From CAVVKW01 sp963749035 (lineage in GTDB: Bacteria; Verrucomicrobiota; Verrucomicrobiia; Chthoniobacterales; JAATET01), in NCBI GenBank assembly GCA_963749035.1, contig CAVVKW010000005.1, positions 186,001 to 250,000 of the forward strand: a stretch of DNA of 64,000 nucleotides, read 5' to 3'. The position numbers and the translations under genes were made by a program. Below the pieces are notes generated by a model. It had not been told where the DNA came from. It searched no databases and was given only the letters and a program-made list of their open reading frames with translations. Positions 53,381 through 60,997 of this stretch are shown here, piece by piece. Position 1 is the first letter of the stretch; each line of letters opens with the position of its first letter.

Positions 53381-54532
53381 GTGAAAACAGCCATTCAAGA
53401 TCAATTCGGTGGAGTCTACGCGGGCCGGCGTGTTCTTGTGACCGGCCACACGGGATTTAAGGGATCGTGGCTGACGCGTTGGTTGCTCGATCTTGGCGCA
53501 GATGTCGCCGGATTCGCGCGCGATCCGCAGCCGCACGAGAGGCTTTACGCGGACGCAGGGCTTTCGCCGCTGCTCGCTCACGATGTTCGCGGTGAACTCG
53601 CCGACCTCGGAGCGCTCACTGCTTTGATGGGGGACTTTCAGCCCGAGTTCGTCTTTCACCTTGCAGCTCAGCCGCTCGTGCGACTTTCCTACGACATACC
53701 GGTCGAGACATTCGCGACGAATGTGATGGGCACCGTCAATGTCCTCGAAGCGCTTCGCTGCTACTCGGCCTCTCAATTGCCGAGCACCTGCGTGGCCGTC
53801 ATGATCACTACCGACAAGTGTTACGAGAATCGGGAGTGGCTCCACGCTTATCGGGAGGAGGACCCGATGGGTGGCCATGATCCTTACAGCGCATCGAAGG
53901 GATGCGCGGAGCTTGTCGTTGCATCCTACCGGAATTCATTTTTTGAGGGCGGTGACGGTGAGGAACGGATTCGCGTCGCCTCGGCCCGTGCTGGGAACGT
54001 GATTGGTGGAGGTGATTGGGCCGCGGATCGGATTGTCCCTGATTGTTTTCGAGCCATTCGCGCTGGTGGCGCGATTCCGGTCCGGAATAAAATCGCGACC
54101 CGCCCTTGGCAACATGTTCTCGAGCCGATTTCCGGATATCTGTGGCTTGGTGCGGCTCTCGATCAATCTGCCCGATTGGATTACCCCGACAGCTCACCCT
54201 ATCGATCCGCTTTCAATTTTGGACCCACCCTGACCAGCAACCGCACCGTCAAAGAACTCGTCGAGGAATTGCTCAAGCACACCGGTGGAAACTGGGAGGA
54301 TCGCTCCGATCCGAATGCCCGCCAGGAGGCGTGCAAGCTAAATCTGGCCGTCGACAAGGCCTTCCACCTTCTTGGGTGGCAGCCGACGTGGAATTTTGAG
54401 ACGACCATTGCTGAGACGGCTGCTTGGTATGTTCGTGAGGCTTCGGGAGAAAGTCCCGCCGATCTTTGCGACCAGCAGATTCGGGCCTACACTGTCGCTG
54501 CCAAAGATAAAGGCCTCGCCTGGGCGGGATGA
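53381..54532 (+). CDS. rfbG: CDP-glucose 4,6-dehydratase
   Basis: Converts CDP-glucose to CDP-4-keto-6-deoxyglucose. The Rossmann motif is VLVTGHTGFKGSWLTRWLL, then FHLAAQPLVRLSYDIPVETF, catalytic VMITTDKCYENREW, PYSASKGCAELVVASYR, and SARAGNVIGGGDWAADRIVPD. GTG at 53381 gives MKTAIQDQFGGVYAGRR, 383 residues. The frame is open upstream, but only across the repeat element, whose translation is HEEHEGQEG. The stop overlaps the next start in ATGA. Confidence 0.94.
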   Translation: MKTAIQDQFGGVYAGRRVLVTGHTGFKGSWLTRWLLDLGADVAGFARDPQPHERLYADAGLSPLLAHDVRGELADLGALTALMGDFQPEFVFHLAAQPLVRLSYDIPVETFATNVMGTVNVLEALRCYSASQLPSTCVAVMITTDKCYENREWLHAYREEDPMGGHDPYSASKGCAELVVASYRNSFFEGGDGEERIRVASARAGNVIGGGDWAADRIVPDCFRAIRAGGAIPVRNKIATRPWQHVLEPISGYLWLGAALDQSARLDYPDSSPYRSAFNFGPTLTSNRTVKELVEELLKHTGGNWEDRSDPNARQEACKLNLAVDKAFHLLGWQPTWNFETTIAETAAWYVREASGESPADLCDQQIRAYTVAAKDKGLAWAG

Positions 54533-54921
54533 TCTCAACCATGAAGGGCATGGCGAGAAGGACTCTTTCGGATAGCGTTATTGGGTGCGCAATTGAGGTC
54601 CATAGATTGCTCGGTCCGGGTCTTCTGGAAACTACCTACGAAGCATGTCTAGCCCACGAACTCGGGGTCGGAGGTGTACCTTACGAAAGTCAGGCGGCGC
54701 TACCTGTGAAGTATAAGAGTGTACAGATCAACTGCGCGTATCGGATTGACCTGCTTGTCGCGGGGGAGTTGCTCCTCGAGCTAAAAAGCGTGGACCAGCT
54801 TTTGCCAATTCACCAAGCCCAGATCCTAACCTGCTTGAAGTTGGCGAAGCTACCGCAAGGACTCTCAATCAATTTCAACGTTCCCCTATTAAAGAACGGA
54901 ATTAAGAGTTTCCTGAATTGA
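54529..54921 (+). CDS. GxxExxB family protein
   Basis: 130 residues. The family signature GCAIEVHRLLGPGLLETTYEA (Gly-x-x-Glu-x-x-His) is present, followed by YRIDLLVAGELLLELKSVDQ and HQAQILTCLKLAKLPQGLSI. Asp-x12-Glu-x-Lys resembles the PD-(D/E)xK nuclease fold, which is an inference. The start lies inside an ACCATGAAG-type repeat and the stop abuts an inverted copy. Start may be 54529, 54541 or 54550. Not part of the sugar pathway, most likely a mobile passenger. Confidence 0.85.
   Translation: MISTMKGMARRTLSDSVIGCAIEVHRLLGPGLLETTYEACLAHELGVGGVPYESQAALPVKYKSVQINCAYRIDLLVAGELLLELKSVDQLLPIHQAQILTCLKLAKLPQGLSINFNVPLLKNGIKSFLN
54537..54561 (+). repeat. ACCATGAAG repeat, left copy at the GxxExxB gene
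   Basis: AACCATGAAGGGCATGGCGA and following bases match the arms at 53273 and 53351. It spans the GxxExxB start codons. Confidence 0.65.
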
Positions 54922-54951
54922 CCTTCTTGTCCTCCACTTTCTTCATGGTGG
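54921..54951 (-). repeat. ACCATGAAG repeat, right inverted copy
   Basis: Read on the minus strand it begins CCACCATGAAGAAAGTGGAG and ends AAGAAGGT. It starts at the last base of the GxxExxB stop codon, so the gene is framed by the two copies. Confidence 0.65.
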
Positions 54952-54993
54952 AAATCCCATGACTGCACCCGAAATCCAAATATTCACCACATC

Positions 54994-55272
54994 ATGAGCA
55001 TCACTGTTATTGCAGAGGGAGAGACGCTGAGAGTTCTCGAGAGCAGCGCGCCGATCCCGCCCGGAGAATCGCTTGAACTCTACACGATGGACGAGGTCGA
55101 GCGGATGATCGTGGACCGGACGTGGAATTCGATCCCACCGCAGAGCCGCGACGACCTCATGTTTCAGACCCAGTCCGTTTCCTATCGGGACTGGATGGAT
55201 GAGGATGCGTGGGACACGCCGTCCCTTCAGGAAGCGACCCCGGCATTGCCCCTCGCCGACTTTCAGCCCTAA
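54994..55272 (+). CDS. Putative antitoxin paired with the PemK domain
   Basis: 92-residue acidic protein, MSITVIAEGETLRVLESSAP at the start, DEVERMIVDRTWNSIPPQSR in the middle and a Pro/Ala end. No DNA-binding domain was recognised. It is called an antitoxin only by context: it ends 3 bases before the gene whose N-terminus is a PemK/MazF-like domain, and small acidic partners precede such toxins. A different role is possible. Confidence 0.5.
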   Translation: MSITVIAEGETLRVLESSAPIPPGESLELYTMDEVERMIVDRTWNSIPPQSRDDLMFQTQSVSYRDWMDEDAWDTPSLQEATPALPLADFQP

Positions 55273-55275
55273 GCC

Positions 55276-57159
55276 ATGATTGGAGACATCATCTATTCGC
55301 GGTTTCCTCTTTCGGATCGACCAGCCTTCAAGGAGAGACCTTGCCTGGTGATCTCCGACGCCAATCAGTACGGCGATATCGAAACGCTGAAAATCTCTTC
55401 GAAGAAACTCGATGAGCCGGGGCGGTTCCGGTTGCAGCCGTGGGATTTCGTCAAGGGCGGACTCCCGCTGGAGTCCTGCGTTGTGACAACCGACGCGGCC
55501 AGGACGAACGTGGCCACGATCACAAGATACGCAGGCCGCATCCAGCCGTCTCTCGTGCAACAAATTCTCAAGCACCGACTCACCTCGGGAACGCGAACAT
55601 TTTCGAAGATTGCCCACGCCGCGCAGCGGCCCGGCGACGATCCCGAGCGCGCCTCGTTTATCCCGGGGGAAAGCATGGTGCCCTACGCTGGTCGAATCTT
55701 TGATGAGAACGAAGTCGAGGCTGCCGTCGGTGCAACGCTGGATTTCTGGCTCACCCTCGGACCGGAAGGTGAGGCTTTCGAGAAGGAACTCGCGGTGCTC
55801 CTCGGCGTGAAGCATTGCTTGCTGGTCAATTCCGGCTCGTCGGCGAATCTCGTGGCGATCTCGGCTCTCACGACTCACAAGCTTCCCGACCACAAGCGCG
55901 TTTTTCCCGGCAACGAGGTGATTACGGTTGCCGCCGGTTTCCCCACTACCGTCGCCCCAATCCTCCAGGTTGGCGCGGTCCCGGTCTTCATCGATAACGA
56001 CCCCGTCACCGGCAATGCACGGGTGGATCAGTTGGAGGCCGCCTACGTCGGGGGCAAGACCAAGGCCGTGATGATGGCCCACACGCTGGGCAATCCCTTC
56101 GACATTGGTGCCGTTCTCGCCTTTTGTCATAAGCACGATCTATGGCTTATCGAAGATAACTGCGACGCCCTAGGCTGCACGTATTCGATGCCCGTGGAGC
56201 AGGCAAAAACTCTCGGCCTCGACCATCTGCTCAAGCAAGCAGAAGCCGGAACGAACCCCCGCATCCGCTTCGAAACTTCGAACTCGGAACCCGATAGCCG
56301 GAACGCGCAACTGCTCACCGCTCCGACCGGCGCGTGGGGCGATCTCTCCACGCAATCCTTCTACCCGCCCCATCACCTCACGATGGGCGAAGGCGGTGCC
56401 GTCAATATCATCCGGCGGGCGGGTCTCAAGACCTACGCCGAGAGTTTCCGCGATTGGGGGCGGGACTGCTGGTGCCCCAGCGGGGTGGACAATACCTGCG
56501 GCAAGCGATTTGGCTGGAACCTCGGCGAGCTGCCGCCCGGCTACGACCATAAATACACCTACAGTCACCTCGGCTATAACCTGAAACCGCTGGACCCGCA
56601 GGCCGCAATTGGTCGTCAGCAGTTGAAAAAGCTCCCCGCGTTCATCGAGGCCCGAAAACAAAACTGGGAGGTTCTCCGAAGCGGCTTGGCTGGACTGGAC
56701 GAATTCCTCGAATTCTCGCTCCCAACTCACGCCCCGGCTTGGTCGCCGAATCACTTCGAGTGGGACGCGAGCGGCTGTCGGACGGACTGTTCCTGGTTCG
56801 GCTTCATGATCCGCGTGCGCTCGACTGCCCCGTTCGCTCACACCGATCTGGGTCGCCATCTGGACGAGAAGAAGATCGGCAACCGGATGCTCTTCGGCGG
56901 CAATCTGCTTCGCCAACCCGCGTTCGTCCAACTCCGCAAAGATCGCCCGGAGGCTTTCCGCGTGGTCGGAAACTCGGGTTCCACGGTTCAACCCCTCGAC
57001 GATGCAGCCATTTCGTCCGCGCTTCCGGGCGCGGACGAGATCATGAATTCCGCCATTTTCCTCGGAACCTATCCCGGGCTGACTCCCGAGATGCTGGATT
57101 ACGAAATCGAGGTCATCAGAGACTTCGTGGCGGGTTTCGAAAAAGTTCTCCTGGGCTGA
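55276..57159 (+). CDS. rfbH: PemK/MazF-like domain fused to RfbH (E1 dehydrase)
   Basis: 627 residues in one frame. Residues ~1-115 are PemK/MazF-like: GDIIYSRFPLSDRPAFKERP, CLVISDANQYGDIETLKI, QPSLVQQILKHRL. From ~125 it is RfbH, the PMP/[2Fe-2S] CDP-4-keto-6-deoxyglucose-3-dehydrase: FIPGESMVPYAGRIFDENEV, LVNSGSSANLVAISALTT, MMAHTLGNPFDIGAV and NCDALGCTY. SFYPPHHLTMGEGG has His366-His367 where ordinary aminotransferases have the PLP Lys, and DCWC with TCGKRFGWNLGELPPGYDHK supplies cluster Cys. A ~45-residue insert precedes SFYPPHH. RfbH alone is ~440-450 residues. An internal ATG at 55676 exists but would cut into the RfbH N-terminus. Confidence 0.88.
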   Translation: MIGDIIYSRFPLSDRPAFKERPCLVISDANQYGDIETLKISSKKLDEPGRFRLQPWDFVKGGLPLESCVVTTDAARTNVATITRYAGRIQPSLVQQILKHRLTSGTRTFSKIAHAAQRPGDDPERASFIPGESMVPYAGRIFDENEVEAAVGATLDFWLTLGPEGEAFEKELAVLLGVKHCLLVNSGSSANLVAISALTTHKLPDHKRVFPGNEVITVAAGFPTTVAPILQVGAVPVFIDNDPVTGNARVDQLEAAYVGGKTKAVMMAHTLGNPFDIGAVLAFCHKHDLWLIEDNCDALGCTYSMPVEQAKTLGLDHLLKQAEAGTNPRIRFETSNSEPDSRNAQLLTAPTGAWGDLSTQSFYPPHHLTMGEGGAVNIIRRAGLKTYAESFRDWGRDCWCPSGVDNTCGKRFGWNLGELPPGYDHKYTYSHLGYNLKPLDPQAAIGRQQLKKLPAFIEARKQNWEVLRSGLAGLDEFLEFSLPTHAPAWSPNHFEWDASGCRTDCSWFGFMIRVRSTAPFAHTDLGRHLDEKKIGNRMLFGGNLLRQPAFVQLRKDRPEAFRVVGNSGSTVQPLDDAAISSALPGADEIMNSAIFLGTYPGLTPEMLDYEIEVIRDFVAGFEKVLLG

Positions 57160-57568
57160 TCGAAGGACGAGTCGTCCGAGATCACACTGGCTCGGCAAGA
57201 CAAATAAGCCATCCGGTCATCGTCCCACCTCGCAGTCCGATGACTCGCGAGAACTCGACGCCCTCAACTTCAGGCTGGATACCGGCCTCCTCTCGGACGA
57301 ATTGAATCGGCAATTCGTCGGCGGAAATACAGCAACGGTTTCCGCTCGATCCGGGAAAGGCTGAATTCCAATCTCGAGTCCGATCAGCTCTCCGACTTCG
57401 CGGAGCAAGGACAACCCGGCAATGACTCTCGTCGCGGGTTTCGCGGGTCCTCCGGTTCTACGGGATTTTAAGGAATGCGGCCCGGCACCGGGGCCGTCGG
57501 TCGATCGTTCGCGCCGCCGCATTCTCCGCGCCACCGCGCAATGAAGTCAACGCGTCCCGTTTCCTCAA
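57160..57568. other. 409-base gap without an intact gene
   Basis: No complete gene. On the minus strand a coding-like stretch ends at a TGA at 57182-57184 and reads upstream as FPGSSGNRCCISADELPIQF and SRVIGLRGGTMTGWLICL. Near 57360 it loses coherence and a protein-like stretch (RVIAGLSLLREVGELIGLEI) continues in another frame. It may be the remnant of a decayed gene; the family was not recognised. Confidence 0.35.
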
Positions 57569-58633
57569 ATGATTCAATCCATTCAATTTCTTCGAGCGTT
57601 CGCGGCGATCATCGTTGCGTTTCGACATCTGCACGGACTTTACGTCAAGCGCCAGTCCGAATTGGGATTGCCCGATCCTTTCTGGAGCGGCGACACGCCA
57701 ATCGTGAGCTTCGGAGAGGTCGGCGTGGACATCTTCTTCGTGATCTCCGGCTTCATCATTTTTTACACGAGTTGGGATCGGTCCTACAAGACGCTGGAAT
57801 TCCTCAAGAAGCGAATTCTGAGAATTTATCCTCCCTACTGGATCGCCACGTTGCTGGCCGTTGGGATCGCCCTGGCACCGGGCGCTTCCGGCGAAGTTTC
57901 CTGGCGGGAGTTTCTGCTATCCATGACGTTGTTTCCCTTCTTTCAACCCGATGGAAAGATTCACCCATTCCTTGGGGTCGGCTGGACGCTGACCTACGAG
58001 ATGTTGTTCTACCTTTGCTGCGGATTGCTGATGTTCCTCGGCGCCAAGAAGCGGTTGGTTTTTCTGACGGTTGTCTTCTCCGCTCTGGTGTTGTCCCGTT
58101 CGTTCGTTCCTCAGGATCAAGCTTGGATGGTCGTTGCGACTAATCCGAAGCTGCTGGAGTTCGTGGTCGGGGGGTGGTTCGCTTGGGCCTTTCGCGCGGG
58201 TTTCAAGTTGGAGCATTGGCAGGGTGCCGCCCTGTGCCTGGTCGTCGTTGCGTTGTTTGCGATGTTTCTCGCGGTTCCGGGTTGGCGCGAGGGGATGGGT
58301 GCCCTTCCTCGGGGCTCGTTTGCCACGGCTCTCGTCGCGGTGGCGCTCTTTTATCCAACTTTCTCGGAGCGATCGTACGGCTCTCTGTTTTTGCTGCTTG
58401 GCAACGCTTCCTACTCGATCTACCTGGTCCATTCTCTGCCCATGCAGCTCATTTCCGGGCTTTGGAAGCGGGGAATCCTCGTTCCGTCCTTCCCGGTGAT
58501 TTCGTTCTGGATCGTCGGCGTGGCCATTATCGCGGGGGGACTTGTCTTCTACCTATTGGTGGAAAAGCCCGCGATGAGTGCCTTGCACCGCCTTCCGCGC
58601 TGGAAGCGGAAAGACGCCGCTCTGCCTGCATGA
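57569..58633 (+). CDS. Acyltransferase family 3 (OafA/NodX-like)
   Basis: 354-residue integral membrane O-acyltransferase with about ten transmembrane segments. It starts MIQSIQFLRAFAAIIVAFRH, the family's Arg-Ala-x-Ala and catalytic His segment. VGVDIFFVISGFIIFYTSW and VGWTLTYEMLFYLCCGLLM follow, then the C-terminal YSIYLVHSLPMQLI. It probably O-acetylates the polysaccharide. Its stop overlaps the DUF6036 start (ATGA, 58630-58633). Confidence 0.9.
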   Translation: MIQSIQFLRAFAAIIVAFRHLHGLYVKRQSELGLPDPFWSGDTPIVSFGEVGVDIFFVISGFIIFYTSWDRSYKTLEFLKKRILRIYPPYWIATLLAVGIALAPGASGEVSWREFLLSMTLFPFFQPDGKIHPFLGVGWTLTYEMLFYLCCGLLMFLGAKKRLVFLTVVFSALVLSRSFVPQDQAWMVVATNPKLLEFVVGGWFAWAFRAGFKLEHWQGAALCLVVVALFAMFLAVPGWREGMGALPRGSFATALVAVALFYPTFSERSYGSLFLLLGNASYSIYLVHSLPMQLISGLWKRGILVPSFPVISFWIVGVAIIAGGLVFYLLVEKPAMSALHRLPRWKRKDAALPA

Positions 58634-59085
58634 ACTGGCAGGTCGGCGAGACGGCCGTCCTTTTCGGCTGGCGATCCATGACCGTCGATATCGACCTCGC
58701 GGCCGATCCCGAGCCAGCGGGTTTGTTCGAGGCCATTGCGAAAATCAAGGACCAACACTCGGTGAACGTCGAGCTGGCCTCTCCCGCTGACTTCATTCCG
58801 GAGCTGCCCGGTTGGCGTGACCGCTGTCTCTTCATTGCCCGGCACGGCGAGGTCGATTTTTACCACTACGATCCGTATGCCCAGGCGCTGGCGAAAATCG
58901 AACGGGGGCACGCTCGGGATCGATTGGACGTGAACGAAATGATCGATCGGGGACTGGTCGAGCGGATCCAACTCCTCGACCTCTTCCAACGCATCGAGAA
59001 CGAACTCATTCGATTCCCCTCGATCGATCCAAATCATCTCCGGGCCGAAGTTCGGCGACTCTGCCTCGAGCGAGGGGAAACATGA
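58630..59085 (+). CDS. DUF6036 nucleotidyltransferase-like protein, N-terminally short
   Basis: 151 residues. LFGWRSMTVDIDLAADPEPA is the nucleotidyltransferase-like acidic motif. FEAIAKIKDQHSVNVELASP, DFIPELPGWRDRCLFIARHG and VDFYHYDPYAQALAKIERGH match DUF6036. The usual N-terminal helix and Gly-Gly before the motif are missing: the protein starts MNWQVGETAVLF. The acyltransferase stop sits where that helix should begin. It overlaps the next gene by 4 bases. Such pairs resemble MNT-type toxin-antitoxin modules, which is an inference. Confidence 0.7.
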   Translation: MNWQVGETAVLFGWRSMTVDIDLAADPEPAGLFEAIAKIKDQHSVNVELASPADFIPELPGWRDRCLFIARHGEVDFYHYDPYAQALAKIERGHARDRLDVNEMIDRGLVERIQLLDLFQRIENELIRFPSIDPNHLRAEVRRLCLERGET

Positions 59086-59438
59086 CGGAGTCCGAGAAGG
59101 TTTGGGCAAACGGACAATTCGACCGTCTCCCGGGAGCCGAATTGATCGGACCCGGTTTGCGGGACGCGGGATCCGGTCGGCGAACGCCGCTGGCCTGCCT
59201 GGTTTGGATTGCCGAACCCCGGTTACGGAGCGCGGGCCTGATTGGCCCCGAATTTCCGCCACCGATTCCCGAGCCCGAGCGGTCCCTTTACGCGTTGCTC
59301 CGCGGCGAAGCGGGCGACGCCTACCCGCGATACAACGCCCTGCTCCGACGCCTGGTCAGCTTCGAGCGGGCCCTGCCCGAGATCGACCCCCTACCGCATC
59401 ACCAAGACGGGAACCGTCCCGTTCCCCGGGCGCTGTGA
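59082..59438 (+). CDS. Hypothetical partner of the DUF6036 protein
   Basis: 118 residues starting MTESEKVWANGQFDRLPGAE. The region IPEPERSLYALLRGEAGDAY and RYNALLRRLVSFERAL is, as I recall, found in small proteins encoded next to DUF6036 genes. The last ~20 residues (PHHQDGNRPVPRAL) look less natural and may reflect 3'-end decay. ATGA overlap (59082-59085) shows coupling to the DUF6036 gene. Function unknown. Confidence 0.6.
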   Translation: MTESEKVWANGQFDRLPGAELIGPGLRDAGSGRRTPLACLVWIAEPRLRSAGLIGPEFPPPIPEPERSLYALLRGEAGDAYPRYNALLRRLVSFERALPEIDPLPHHQDGNRPVPRAL

Positions 59439-59567
59439 CCCGGGGCGGCAAACGGCTCCGCGACCTTCGTCTGGCGACACGACGTCCCGGAATTCCCGGC
59501 ACCTTCGGCCACCGAGTGGGTGCAACGCCGACCCGAATCGCCCGAAGACTTGAACCTGGCACCCCGA

Positions 59568-60148
59568 ATGACCCTCATCGACGAACCCCTGCCTGGCGTG
59601 AAAATCCTGCGCCCTTTCGTGTTCGAGGATTCGCGGGGAAATTTCGTGAAACCGTTCCACGAGGGCCAACTCGCCGATCACGGGATCGTGATGACCGTTC
59701 GGGAGGAGTTTTTTTCCACTTCGGCGATCGGCGTGTTGCGGGGAATGCATTTTCAGGTCCCACCCCACGCCCATCAAAAGTTGGTCTACTGCCTCACGGG
59801 ACGCGTCCTGGACGTCGTTCTCGACCTCCGGCGGGGGTCGCTCGACCTTTGGTCGGGCCGCGGGCTTCGAGCTTTCGGCGGCCAATCGTCACGTCCTGCA
59901 CATCCCAATCGGATTTGCGCACGGGTTCTTGAGTTTGGATCCGACGATCCTGTCTGGTCTACAAGACCGACGCGGTCCATAACCCGGACTGTGATCGGGG
60001 AATTCGTTGGGACAGTTTCGGCTTCGACTGGACCCGGCAGCAGAGCAGTCAAGCCGTGACGCCGACGATTTCGAACCGGGACGCGGAGCACCCTTCGTTC
60101 GCCGAGTTCACGTCTCCCTTCGAAGACCTTGGAACCGCGAACGAATGA
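59568..60148 (+). pseudogene. rfbC: RfbC/AscE-like sugar-nucleotide 3,5-epimerase, two frameshifts
   Basis: Cupin-fold 3,5-epimerase of 4-keto-6-deoxyhexoses. Frame one encodes MTLIDEPLPGVKILRP, DSRGNFVKPFHEG and LRGMHFQVPPHAHQKLVYCL to ~59840. One extra base (59841-59844) shifts to the frame with TFGRAAGFELSAANRHVLHI and PIGFAHGFLSLDPTIL. A second extra base near 59956 shifts to the frame with VYKTDAVHNPDCDRGIRWDS and the end SNRDAEHPSFAEFTSPF, stopping at 60148 in an ATGA overlap with the next gene. Without the two bases it would be a complete 192-residue enzyme. Either a real pseudogene or assembly error. Confidence 0.88.
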
Positions 60149-60993
60149 GAATCTTCGTGACGGGAGGGACCGGCTTCGTCGGGTCTCATTTTCTGAACGC
60201 GGCCGTCGGTCGGGGGCACGACGTCGTTGCGTTGAAACGTTCGGCCGGATCGGCGCCCAAGGTTCCAATCGAGCCTGCGAGCGGGCTTGGCGGGTCGCTC
60301 GATTGGCTGGTCAAATCGATGGCGGAAGTGGAAGAGAAGGATATCGAAGGGTGCCAAGCGCTGGTTCACCTGGCCGCCGCCGGAGTGAGTCCGCAACGGG
60401 CCACGTGGGCGGAGCTTCTGGAATGGAACGTTGCAAGGCCGATGGACCTCTTCCAGACCGCCCACGGCGCGGGCGTCGAGCGGTTCGTTGTCACGGGCAC
60501 TTTCGCCGAATACGGCACCGCCGGCGAGAGGTATGAATTCATTCCCACCGATGCCCCGCTCGAGCCGACTTTTCCGTATGCCGCGTCGAAAGCGGCGTTC
60601 TCGGTGGCTTGCCGGGCATTTTGCGTCGAGAAAAACGCGAAGGTTTCTTATCAGCGACTCTTTTCGGCCTATGGTGAGGGGCAGCACGCGAGCAACTTCT
60701 GGCCATCCCTGAAGACCGCCGCGTTGGCGGGTCGCGATTTTCCGATGACTCCGGGCGAGCAGATCAGGGATTTCATCTCGGTCGACCGCGTGGCCGACGC
60801 CCTCGTCGCAATTCTCGACCGGAACCTGAATCCGAGGAACTTCCAAGTCGAAAACCTGGCATCGGGCCAACCCGTTGCTCTTCGGAATTTCGCGACGGAA
60901 TGGTGGAATCGATTTAACGCGGTTGGGGAATTGCAGATCGGTGCTCTCCCTTACCGAAAAGCGGAAGTGATGCGTTACGTTCCGAAGGTCTAA
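60145..60993 (+). CDS. NAD(P)-dependent sugar-nucleotide reductase/epimerase
   Basis: 282-residue extended SDR. FVTGGTGFVGSHFLNAAVGR is the Rossmann motif, ALVHLAAAGVSP the next, VVTGTFAEYG and FPYAASKAAF hold the catalytic residues, and SYQRLFSAYGEGQHASNFWP follows. Short SDRs of this kind act as the last reductase in CDP-3,6-dideoxyhexose pathways (RfbJ/AscF-type), which fits the context of rfbF, rfbG and rfbH. The exact product is unknown. The ATG at 60145 overlaps the rfbC stop. Confidence 0.82.
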   Translation: MRIFVTGGTGFVGSHFLNAAVGRGHDVVALKRSAGSAPKVPIEPASGLGGSLDWLVKSMAEVEEKDIEGCQALVHLAAAGVSPQRATWAELLEWNVARPMDLFQTAHGAGVERFVVTGTFAEYGTAGERYEFIPTDAPLEPTFPYAASKAAFSVACRAFCVEKNAKVSYQRLFSAYGEGQHASNFWPSLKTAALAGRDFPMTPGEQIRDFISVDRVADALVAILDRNLNPRNFQVENLASGQPVALRNFATEWWNRFNAVGELQIGALPYRKAEVMRYVPKV

Positions 60994-60997
60994 GCCC

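Noticed and set aside
55676..57159. Independent rfbH start at the internal ATG (55676)
   Set aside because: It would begin at MVPYAGRIF and cut into the FIPGES segment that RfbH proteins keep, so the fusion reading is preferred.
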